A stretch of 5,493 nucleotides of DNA, taken from contig JAISVD010000241.1 in assembly GCA_031271875.1 (NCBI GenBank), positions 1 through 5,493 of the forward strand, written 5' to 3'. The notes under the pieces were generated by a model. That model was not told where the DNA came from, searched no databases, and saw only the letters and a program-made list of their open reading frames with translations. A program made the translations under genes and the position numbers. This DNA is from Spirochaetaceae bacterium. Its GTDB lineage: Bacteria > Spirochaetota > Spirochaetia > Treponematales > Treponemataceae. Shown here in pieces: positions 1 through 4,662 of the stretch (within the stretch, counting starts at the first letter, position 1; every line of letters begins with the position of its first letter).

Positions 1-1
1 C

Positions 2-643
2 TGCGGAACTTCCGCAGAGGCCCTCATACAGGCGGCATCGGGGATCGACAAAAACGATGTTGTCCGGATATATCCTGTCACCTTCAGCGGAGAAAATCCT
101 GATCCCTGTTTCGGATTTATGCCTGTGGAAGGGTGGCGGAAATTCGTTGTATCCGCCTATTGCGCCGATCTTGTCTCCTATACGGAAGCGGAAGACCGGG
201 TTGATTTTCCCCGGCTGCTGTATCTGCTGAGTGTATTCCCTCAAGGCTTTACCGTCTGGTGGGGGGAACTGAAAAACGGGGAGCGCTATCCCGTGGGATA
301 TACCGGTTGGTATTATACCGATGGGTATACATTCTCACAGGTTGAACGGGGCGCGGTTATCACAAGCCGTTTTTTTTCGCCCTCCCGTGAACCGACTCCG
401 TATCTGTATCTGTATAATTACAGCATCCATCCCGGACTGAAATCTACCGTTTTTTCCAGAACCCTGATAAAGGAGTATGTTTCGCAAGTTTACCGGGTAG
501 ATTACGCAGGACTTTTCTGCGCCGCCGTTTCCGTAGACGGCATCCGGGTGGCGGAAAAATTCGGGATGAGGGAGGCGGGGTTTATCACCGCGCCGGATGG
601 AACCGCTTCGGACAGACTGCTGCTTGTAAGGAAAGGGGGCTGA
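2..643 (+). CDS. GNAT-like protein, 5' end outside window
   Basis: The frame is open from the window edge to the TGA at 641-643, so this is the C-terminal 213 residues of a longer protein. The ATG at 119 is internal, because good coding sequence (CGTSAEALIQAASG...) precedes it in frame. The visible part looks like a GNAT acetyltransferase fold: a strand region (YPVGYTGWYY), then a strand-helix stretch YNYSIHPGLKSTVFSRTLI that resembles the acetyl-CoA-binding region of the family, and near the end VDGIRVAEKFGMREAGF, which resembles the usual C-terminal helix and 'lGF' strand. The canonical R/Q-x-x-G-x-G/A loop is not obvious, so an acetyltransferase activity is inference only. The gene ends 3 nt before epmA and its tail supplies the purine-rich ribosome binding region of that gene, suggesting co-transcription and perhaps translational coupling. 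Its substrate is unknown. Confidence 0.65.
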   Translation, partial: CGTSAEALIQAASGIDKNDVVRIYPVTFSGENPDPCFGFMPVEGWRKFVVSAYCADLVSYTEAEDRVDFPRLLYLLSVFPQGFTVWWGELKNGERYPVGYTGWYYTDGYTFSQVERGAVITSRFFSPSREPTPYLYLYNYSIHPGLKSTVFSRTLIKEYVSQVYRVDYAGLFCAAVSVDGIRVAEKFGMREAGFITAPDGTASDRLLLVRKGG

Positions 644-646
644 ACC

Positions 647-1783
647 ATGTACGGGATAGACCGGGACGAAAAAGGCACGGGAGTTGCCGGCAGACGGGAA
701 AAACTATTCCTCCGCCAGCGGATCACCGATGTCATCCGCAGCTGGTTCAGGGCCGGGGACTTCCTCGAAGCTGAAGTACCGCTGCTTGTTTCAGGAACAA
801 CCCCGGATCCGTTCATCCAATCCTTCAGGTGCGATGGAAAATATCTTACCACATCCACCGAATATCAGATAAAACGGATGGCGGCGGCGGGGTTTGAAAA
901 GGTATATACCCTGACAAAAAACTTCCGGCAGGGGGAGGCAGATCGTACCCACAATCCCGAATTCACCATGCTTGAATGGGCCCGCTGCGAAGCTGCGGCT
1001 CGCTGCGAAGCAGCAGCCTGCTGTGAAGTTTCGCCCCGGCGTGAAGCTCTGTCCCCATACGAAGAAGCCCCGGCCAACTCCGGTTCTGATTTCCGCACTG
1101 ATCCGGGAGCCTTATATATGGAAGTAATTGAAGCTGATGCCATCGCCGTGATCCGCTCGGTCTGCAATGAACTTTTTCCCGGAAGGGACACAATTGAGTA
1201 TCAGGGAAACAGTATAAGCCTCGCGCCGGAATCCTGGGAACGGGTGACCTTTCAGGAACTCTTCTCCGATACATACGGCATCGCCATTCCCGACGCGTAT
1301 GACCCGCCTGAGCTGGTCTCTCTCGCGGAACGGGCGGGGCTGGAGGTAGAGCCGTTTTTCCGGGACAATCCGGGATTCCTGCTCTCCGATCTTCTGGATC
1401 GGGCCATAAAGAAACTCGGGTTCCGCAATCCGGTACTCATACAGAAATGGCCCGCATCGATGACATCCTCCGCCGACTGCGGAAGCCCTGAGTCCTTCTG
1501 GGTACACCGAACCGAAATCATCATCGGAGGGCTTGAGATCGCCGACGGCTTTCCCTTCCTGCGGGATTATGGGATGCAGAAACAGTTTTTCGCAAACGCT
1601 CTGACGGTGCGCTCCGGTGAGGGGCTTCCCCCTGTGGAACTGGATGAAAAATATCTGGAAGCGCTGCGGACGGGACTGCCCCGCGGCGCGGGGATGGCCC
1701 TGGGAGTGGACAGACTCTGTATGCTGTTTACCGATTCCCGGGATATCAGGGATGTACTCTGTTTCGCTTGGGACGAGTTGTAA
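647..1783 (+). CDS. epmA: EF-P lysine ligase EpmA/GenX/PoxA (class II LysRS paralogue)
   Basis: This is a truncated class II lysyl-tRNA synthetase paralogue with a catalytic core only and no N-terminal anticodon-binding domain. In studied members it attaches (R)-beta-lysine to the conserved lysine of elongation factor P in the cytoplasm, aiding translation of polyproline stretches. Visible signatures are the motif 1 region around FLEAEVPLL (39-47), STEYQIKRM (70-78), motif 2 FRQGEADRTHNPEFTMLEW (93-111), GGLEIADGF (294-302), and motif 3 GAGMALGVDRLCMLF (347-361). At 378 residues it is longer than the roughly 325 of E. coli EpmA. The excess is largely an insertion after W111 containing five hexapeptide repeats (113-142). 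The start at 647 follows a purine-rich stretch (AAGGAAAGGGGG, 628-639). Its last 12 codons, ending in FAWDEL, are duplicated 1886 bp downstream: an AT-rich island is inserted here and the left repeat restores the frame. Partner EpmB and EF-P genes are not in this window. Confidence 0.93.
   Translation: MYGIDRDEKGTGVAGRREKLFLRQRITDVIRSWFRAGDFLEAEVPLLVSGTTPDPFIQSFRCDGKYLTTSTEYQIKRMAAAGFEKVYTLTKNFRQGEADRTHNPEFTMLEWARCEAAARCEAAACCEVSPRREALSPYEEAPANSGSDFRTDPGALYMEVIEADAIAVIRSVCNELFPGRDTIEYQGNSISLAPESWERVTFQELFSDTYGIAIPDAYDPPELVSLAERAGLEVEPFFRDNPGFLLSDLLDRAIKKLGFRNPVLIQKWPASMTSSADCGSPESFWVHRTEIIIGGLEIADGFPFLRDYGMQKQFFANALTVRSGEGLPPVELDEKYLEALRTGLPRGAGMALGVDRLCMLFTDSRDIRDVLCFAWDEL
983..1072 (+). repeat. 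Five decaying 18-bp tandem repeats inside epmA
   Basis: Five in-frame 18-bp units start at 983, 1001, 1019, 1037 and 1055. They encode RCEAAA, RCEAAA, CCEVSP, RREALS and PYEEAP. The first two units are nearly identical and the later ones progressively diverge, but the third-position glutamate is kept in every unit. The second unit contains a perfect short inverted repeat, GCTGC-GAA-GCAGC (1002-1014). The array lies directly after class II motif 2, where E. coli EpmA goes straight into its next helix, so it probably forms a surface loop. It is best read as expansion of a coding repeat. Confidence 0.85.
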
Positions 1784-1784
1784 A
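1745..1784 (+). repeat. Left direct repeat (attL-like), forms the present epmA 3' end
   Basis: This is the left copy of the island-flanking repeat. It encodes IRDVLCFAWDEL plus the TAA stop and is part of the intact epmA frame. It differs from the right copy at 1748 (A for C), 1768 (T for C) and 1778 (T for C). All three changes are synonymous (AGG/CGG, GCT/GCC, TTG/CTG). The two copies are identical over 19 bp (1749-1767). The sequence to its right is island DNA. Confidence 0.9.
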
Positions 1785-1842
1785 TATGGATATTAACAAT
1801 ATATTTTTCATTCGGTATTTAATAATTTTTTTATAAAGTCTA

Positions 1843-1869
1843 TTGACTAAGTAATATAACTAATATAAC
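1843..1869 (+). promoter_or_regulatory. Probable sigma-70-type promoter for RHH-methyltransferase operon
   Basis: A TTGACT box (1843-1848) is followed after 15 bp by TATAAC (1864-1869), a close match to the consensus -10 box. The spacing is shorter than the optimal 17, so the assignment is tentative. The -10 box is exactly the 6-bp centre of a perfect palindrome, which would make the promoter repressible by a protein bound there. The leader to the ATG at 1891 would be about 15 nt. Confidence 0.5.
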
Positions 1870-1881
1870 TTAGTTATATTA
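1852..1881. promoter_or_regulatory. Perfect 12-bp inverted repeat, candidate operator for the RHH protein
   Basis: TAATATAACTAA (1852-1863) is the exact reverse complement of TTAGTTATATTA (1870-1881), separated by TATAAC. Read another way, the 9-mer TAATATAAC occurs twice in direct tandem (1852-1860, 1861-1869) and once inverted (1873-1881). The array ends at the first base of the Shine-Dalgarno AGGAGG (1881-1886), which precedes the ATG at 1891. Ribbon-helix-helix proteins commonly bind clustered short repeats in their own promoters, so autorepression is the likely role. The structure is seen directly; its use as an operator is inferred. Confidence 0.65.
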
Positions 1882-1890
1882 GGAGGTCGT

Positions 1891-2070
1891 ATGAAAACAT
1901 TCCCGATTTCATTGGATGATGCTTTACATAAATCAATTAAGCTTGCTTCTGTTCAAAGTGAAAAAACAATTCATGAGTGGATTATTTCTGCAATAAAATA
2001 TGAGCTAAAGAATGAGGGCTTTGAAGTAAACGAGAAAGGAACTGAGTATGGAAATGCTAGTAAAGACTAA
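1891..2070 (+). CDS. Small ribbon-helix-helix (Arc/CopG-like) DNA-binding protein
   Basis: This is a 59-residue protein with a near-ideal Shine-Dalgarno (AGGAGG, 1881-1886) four bases before its ATG. The N-terminus KTFPISLDDALHKSIKLA (2-19) fits the family pattern: a short beta-strand with alternating residues, then helix A. EKTIHEWIISAIKYELK (24-40) fits helix B with its conserved hydrophobic spacing. Residues 41-59 are a polar tail. Such proteins dimerise through the strand, which inserts into the DNA major groove. The palindromic array immediately upstream is the obvious target. The gene overlaps the methyltransferase start by 23 bp in another frame, so the two are surely co-transcribed. 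It probably acts as the controller of this restriction-modification set, although classical type II C-proteins are helix-turn-helix. An antitoxin of a toxin-antitoxin pair is the alternative, but no toxin gene follows. Confidence 0.8.
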   Translation: MKTFPISLDDALHKSIKLASVQSEKTIHEWIISAIKYELKNEGFEVNEKGTEYGNASKD

Positions 2071-2725
2071 AAAAAGAAAGAGCCCAGACGGTATTTCTAC
2101 AAATAATTTAATTTTTTCTGCTGTCATAGATAATAATACGAATATTTTTGTAGATATTCTAAAATTATATGTTCTTGAAAAGTCTATTATTGCAGATGTG
2201 ACATATGGCAAAGGAGCTTTCTGGAGAAATGTTGATAAATCATTATATGTATTAAAGGCGACTGATTTAAAAAATGGAATTGATTGTAGAAAACTACCAT
2301 ATGAAAACGATACTATTGATTGTGTTGTTTTCGATCCTCCTTATATGCATACTCCAGGAGGAACTGCACATAAAAATCATCAAAATTTTGAAGAATATTA
2401 TAAAAATAATTCAATAACTAATGGAAAGAAATATCATGAAGCTGTTATAGATTTATACCTTTCTGGGGCTCAAGAAGCTTTTAGAGTATTAAAAAACAAA
2501 GGAATTCTTATAATAAAATGTCAAGATGAAGTTTGTGCAAATAAACAAAGGTTGACACATGTTGAAATTATAAATGAATTGGAAACAATGAAATTTATTG
2601 TTGAAGACCTCTTTGTTGTAATTAGGAGTAATAAACCTGGTGTGAGTCGAATCCTAAAACAAAAACATGCAAGAAAAAACCATTCTTATTTCTTGGTTTT
2701 TAGAAAACTAATTAAGAATAAATAG
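2048..2725 (+). CDS. DNA methyltransferase, DPPY amino (N6-A or N4-C) type
   Basis: This is a 225-residue SAM-dependent DNA methyltransferase. A motif I-like loop IIADVTYGKG (47-56) is followed by an acidic residue in ATDLKNG (D73). Catalytic motif IV is DPPY (96-99) inside DCVVFDPPYMHTPGG. A helix-strand stretch AQEAFRVLKNKGILIIKCQDE (141-161) forms the second half of the Rossmann fold, and the C-terminus is KQKHARKNHSYFLVFRK (204-220). The order of motif I before IV excludes the beta class and is gamma-like. No large separate target-recognition domain is visible. DPPY indicates methylation of an exocyclic amino group, but the sequence does not decide between adenine N6 and cytosine N4. The ATG at 2048 follows AAAGGA (2035-2040) at good spacing; the ATG at 2054 is a weaker alternative. 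It overlaps the RHH gene at its 5' end and the convergent nuclease gene at its 3' end. Its role is probably self-protection, with the host unknown. Confidence 0.88.
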   Translation: MEMLVKTKKRKSPDGISTNNLIFSAVIDNNTNIFVDILKLYVLEKSIIADVTYGKGAFWRNVDKSLYVLKATDLKNGIDCRKLPYENDTIDCVVFDPPYMHTPGGTAHKNHQNFEEYYKNNSITNGKKYHEAVIDLYLSGAQEAFRVLKNKGILIIKCQDEVCANKQRLTHVEIINELETMKFIVEDLFVVIRSNKPGVSRILKQKHARKNHSYFLVFRKLIKNK

Positions 2726-3577
2726 TTCATCTTTTTCTTTAAAAAAAGAACCGAGAGGTTTTACATGTATTGGAGGATACCAATTATTTAATTCTGCATA
2801 TTTATCAGGAATATCCAGATAATAAATTCTTTTCATTTGAGCAATAAATAATTGGTATATTCTCCATTGATCTGGTAAGCATATTTCGGTTACCTCTAAG
2901 GTAGATTGATCAACTTTTGTTTCACTCAAGCATGCTAATACACCTATGAATCTTCCTGTACCATAAACACCATCAAGGACTCTTTGATGAGCCCATACTT
3001 GTATAACGCGTTCACGAGTGGAAGTTTTTACAGGAACATGAAATTTTGCTTTGCCTAATCCTAAATCAAAAATAAAATCAGTTGGAAGCTTTGAATTTAA
3101 GTTCTCCATATTTAATACTTCAATTTGTTTTCTAGGAGATATTCCAAAAACAAGTGTAAAGATATGACCTATAAAATATTCAAAAAATGTTCCAGGAGTT
3201 TTTTGATCTCCCTTTTTTATGAGGTCAATACAAGAACAAAATGATATTGCTATCTTATAACATGCCGCTGTAATTTTTTCAGCAGTTAGATTATCCCAAT
3301 TCAATGTATTTAATGAAATAAAAAAATCACTTACAACTTGTTCATCCTCATAATATAATGCTTCATTTATTGCTCTCGATCTATTATTATGCATTTTATA
3401 TGCAAAATATGCTTTTTGAGGAATTTTTGTATTTAATATTTCTTTATCTATTCCTTTTAAAAATAAAGTACATTCATAATATATTTGTTCAATAATTAAA
3501 TTTGTACCTTTTGTTCCAAGGTTTTCTTTAAAATTGTGTTTAAATTTATCATATAATTGTAAAAATTTATAAGTCAT
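2708..3577 (-). CDS. Probable type II restriction endonuclease (PD-(D/E)XK-like)
   Basis: This is a 289-residue protein, probably the restriction partner of the adjacent methyltransferase. Around residues 127-200 it shows a nuclease-like core: helix TPGTFFEYFIGHIF with E133, then LPTDFIFDLG with D167, then the strand KFHVPVKTSTRERVIQ with K184. This gives E...D...xVK. The position normally held by D/E two residues before the lysine is proline (P182). The KTSTRERVIQV run resembles the K-T-T-x-K-D-R segment I recall from EcoRII/SsoII-type enzymes, where the last acidic residue moves to the next helix. The C-terminal part (VTEICLPDQWRIYQLF, 229-244; IHVKPLGSFF, 270-279) looks strongly conserved and may be an ApaLI-like family signature. 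I cannot confirm that or the recognition site. No convincing Shine-Dalgarno precedes the ATG at 3577. The gene is as AT-rich as the rest of the island. Confidence 0.78.
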   Translation of the reverse strand: MTYKFLQLYDKFKHNFKENLGTKGTNLIIEQIYYECTLFLKGIDKEILNTKIPQKAYFAYKMHNNRSRAINEALYYEDEQVVSDFFISLNTLNWDNLTAEKITAACYKIAISFCSCIDLIKKGDQKTPGTFFEYFIGHIFTLVFGISPRKQIEVLNMENLNSKLPTDFIFDLGLGKAKFHVPVKTSTRERVIQVWAHQRVLDGVYGTGRFIGVLACLSETKVDQSTLEVTEICLPDQWRIYQLFIAQMKRIYYLDIPDKYAELNNWYPPIHVKPLGSFFKEKDELFILN

Positions 3578-3595
3578 ATATTATTTATCGGCAGA

Positions 3596-3601
3596 ACTAT
3601 A
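3596..3601 (-). promoter_or_regulatory. Possible -10 box for the endonuclease gene
   Basis: The minus strand reads TATAGT here, 18 bp upstream of the ATG at 3577, a close match to the -10 consensus. No good -35 box lies at 16-18 bp spacing, and a start point some 7 bp downstream would leave only a very short leader with no Shine-Dalgarno. It is a candidate only, but the endonuclease gene must have its own promoter in this small region or further right. Confidence 0.3.
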
Positions 3602-3630
3602 GCAGAGTTAAGTATTTATGGGATCAAAAA

Positions 3631-3670
3631 ATCCGGGATGTACTCTGTTTCGCCTGGGACGAGCTGTAAA
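3631..3670 (+). repeat. Right direct repeat (attR-like), orphan copy of epmA 3' end
   Basis: This copy also encodes IRDVLCFAWDEL and a TAA stop, but it is not connected to any upstream coding sequence. It uses GCC and CTG where the left copy has GCT and TTG, matching the GC-rich codon preference of the rest of epmA. It is therefore likely to hold the ancestral chromosomal 3' end, followed by the ancestral downstream region (3671 onward). It matches the left copy at 37 of 40 positions. Confidence 0.9.
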
Positions 3671-3773
3671 ATACGTCTGCAAAGACACTCCTACGACGAA
3701 AATCGCAGCTTTTTTTGACTCAAATAATACTTTTGTCCGATGCGCGTTTCCCTCTCCTGAGGTCATAATTGTT

Positions 3774-3803
3774 TTGGTTACCGGAACTGCAGCAGCGTTA
3801 TAC
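3774..3803 (+). promoter_or_regulatory. Possible promoter of the exported-protein gene
   Basis: TTGGTT (3774-3779) and TTATAC (3798-3803) lie 18 bp apart in the 182-bp gap between the right repeat and the ATG at 3853. This would give a leader of roughly 40 nt that includes the strong AGGAGG ribosome binding site. A perfect-looking TTGACT at 3715 lacks a matching -10 box at usual spacing. A T-run (3710-3716) lies just before it, but no stable stem precedes it, so I do not call an epmA terminator there. Confidence 0.3.
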
Positions 3804-3852
3804 CGTTCCCATAGAATTCCCGGACCTATCAATCAACCCCAGGAGGAGTGAT

Positions 3853-4473
3853 ATGAACAGGATCACATTTTATATCACCGCAGCTATACTGACTGTGGCA
3901 GTATCCATGAATCTTCATGCAGAAGATACCGGCAAGGCGGAAGCATTTCCGGAGGCGCAGCTGGTTTTCAAAGACCGGAAGGGACACTTCTGTCTGACCT
4001 CATATGTGGGGATCGGCGGTGGGGCATCCTTTCCTTCCGGCGGAGCCGTTCCGTTGCTTGAGGTATCCGCAGGTTTTTATATAACAAACTGGCTCTCTAT
4101 CGGGGCATTTGCGGCAGTAAACCCCCTTTCGGATTTTGGACATGCCCGGTTGGGACTTTCAGTCGCTTCCGCCGAAGCAGCCTACGCTGTCATGAGCGGA
4201 ATGGAAATACTGGTAACTCCTCTCCACGATAAAATCGTACATCCCCTTTTCAGACTGAGTATAGGCGGCATAACAGCAGGTTATCTGATAAAGGACGGCG
4301 AGGAAGAGGGGTACAGCAGGCCCCGGGAGGAGCGATTTTTCTTTGCCTCGGTTTCCGCAGGGGCGGAACTCAATCTTTCAAAGCATACCCGTATCGCCCT
4401 CCGGGGCGGCTGGCGGTTTGCCGGGAATTGTGAAACCATAGGGATCAAAGAAGGGGGGCTTGAGCGGTCCTGA
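3853..4473 (+). CDS. Exported beta-rich, outer-membrane-like protein, apparently frameshifted near its end
   Basis: The start at 3853 is set by AGGAGG (3841-3846) and by a clear signal peptide; an upstream in-frame ATG at 3769 would bury that signal and is rejected. Residues 1-23 have a short polar start with one arginine, a hydrophobic core and a cleavage site after LHA, before EDTGKAEAF. The mature part is rich in alternating, glycine-containing strands (SYVGIGGGASFPSGG, FYITNWLSIGAFAAV, ARLGLSVAS, RFFFASVSAGAELNL, RIALRGGWRFAG), typical of small beta-barrels. As read, it is 206 residues ending GGLERS at the TGA at 4471. A single G fewer in the G6 run at 4453-4458 would give 221 residues ending LALSCRLVWKSVFE, a credible last strand, with a stop at 4517-4519. 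The family is not recognised and the function unknown; an outer-membrane location is inferred. Confidence 0.75.
   Translation: MNRITFYITAAILTVAVSMNLHAEDTGKAEAFPEAQLVFKDRKGHFCLTSYVGIGGGASFPSGGAVPLLEVSAGFYITNWLSIGAFAAVNPLSDFGHARLGLSVASAEAAYAVMSGMEILVTPLHDKIVHPLFRLSIGGITAGYLIKDGEEEGYSRPREERFFFASVSAGAELNLSKHTRIALRGGWRFAGNCETIGIKEGGLERS
4453..4458 (+). other. G6 tract at probable frameshift site
   Basis: Six consecutive G residues span codons 201-202 of the exported protein. With six the frame closes after four more codons; with five it continues as LSGPELALSCRLVWKSVFE and stops at 4517-4519, eight bases before the terminator stem. The extra G could be a fixed mutation, slipped-strand phase variation, or a sequencing or assembly error. 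The tract is short for classical phase variation. Confidence 0.7.
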
Positions 4474-4520
4474 ACTTGCCCTCTCCTGCCGTCTTGTGTG
4501 GAAAAGCGTGTTTGAATAAA

Positions 4521-4582
4521 AGAAGGAAAAGTACCGCCGATTCCCGGTGTGCGGAATACGGCGATACTTTTATTCCTTTTTT
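4521..4582 (+). terminator. Intrinsic terminator after the exported-protein gene
   Basis: The left arm AAAAGTACCGCCG (4527-4539) pairs with CGGCGATACTTTT (4559-4571) with one mismatch. The stem continues as ATTCC (4540-4544) with GGAAT (4553-4557) across a one-base bulge, leaving an 8-base loop. A run of six T follows at 4577-4582. The stem begins 8 bases after the restored-frame stop (4519) but more than 50 bases after the apparent stop at 4473. This favours the longer gene. Confidence 0.82.
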
Positions 4583-4644
4583 CTATAATACAGTTGCTCT
4601 GGGAACCCACTCCTTTCCCGCTTTTCTTCTTCATTCATCCGGAA

Positions 4645-4650
4645 TATAGT
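4645..4650 (+). promoter_or_regulatory. Possible -10 box for the 7TM-LuxR gene
   Basis: TATAGT lies 12 bp upstream of the ATG at 4663, downstream of the terminator. No -35 box is convincing. If used, the transcript would be leaderless or nearly so, which agrees with the lack of a clear Shine-Dalgarno before this ATG. It is a weak candidate. Confidence 0.25.
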
Positions 4651-4662
4651 AGATATATACGG

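Larger units (their letters stand above)
1745..3670. mobile_element. AT-rich restriction-modification island inserted at 3' end of epmA
   Basis: The composition changes abruptly to AT-rich right after the epmA stop codon and returns to GC-rich at about 3631. The interior holds a ribbon-helix-helix gene, a DNA methyltransferase and a convergent endonuclease-like gene. The edges are a 40-bp direct repeat of the epmA 3' end, 1886 bp apart. No integrase, transposase or terminal inverted repeat is seen, so the cassette appears non-autonomous. It may have been mobilised by a recombinase acting in trans, or inserted with a long target duplication, as has been reported for restriction-modification genes in Helicobacter pylori. 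The repeat and composition are seen directly; the mechanism is inferred. Confidence 0.85.

Noticed and set aside
865..1524. Several long minus-strand open frames opposite epmA
   Set aside because: They are low-complexity antisense shadows of a well-supported GC-rich gene, with no ribosome binding sites or protein-like features.
1790..1808. ATATT-AAC-AATAT hairpin followed by five T after the epmA stop
   Set aside because: The stem has only five A-T pairs and would be too weak for an intrinsic terminator.
2005..2211. 68-codon minus-strand frame opposite the RHH/methyltransferase junction
   Set aside because: It is hydrophobic only because it is antisense to AT-rich coding DNA; no start signal, and both plus-strand genes here are well supported.
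2735..2750. TTCTTT-AAAA-AAAGAA inverted repeat between the convergent genes
   Set aside because: It is made almost only of A and T, has no following T-run of note, and lies inside the endonuclease coding sequence; it looks like lysine/glutamate codons rather than a terminator.
3595..3609. AACT...AGTT inverted repeat upstream of the endonuclease gene, compared with the RHH operator
   Set aside because: Only four bases per arm and poor similarity to the TAATATAAC repeats, so shared control by the RHH protein is not supported by sequence.
3715..3720. TTGACT box in the intergenic region
   Set aside because: No acceptable -10 box at 16-18 bp; nearby TAATAC is too close.
3618..3851. Open frame of 77 codons on + starting just before the right repeat
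   Set aside because: It reads the duplicated epmA tail in a wrong frame, continues through the intergenic region, has no Shine-Dalgarno and no recognisable protein features. The real start in this area is 3853.
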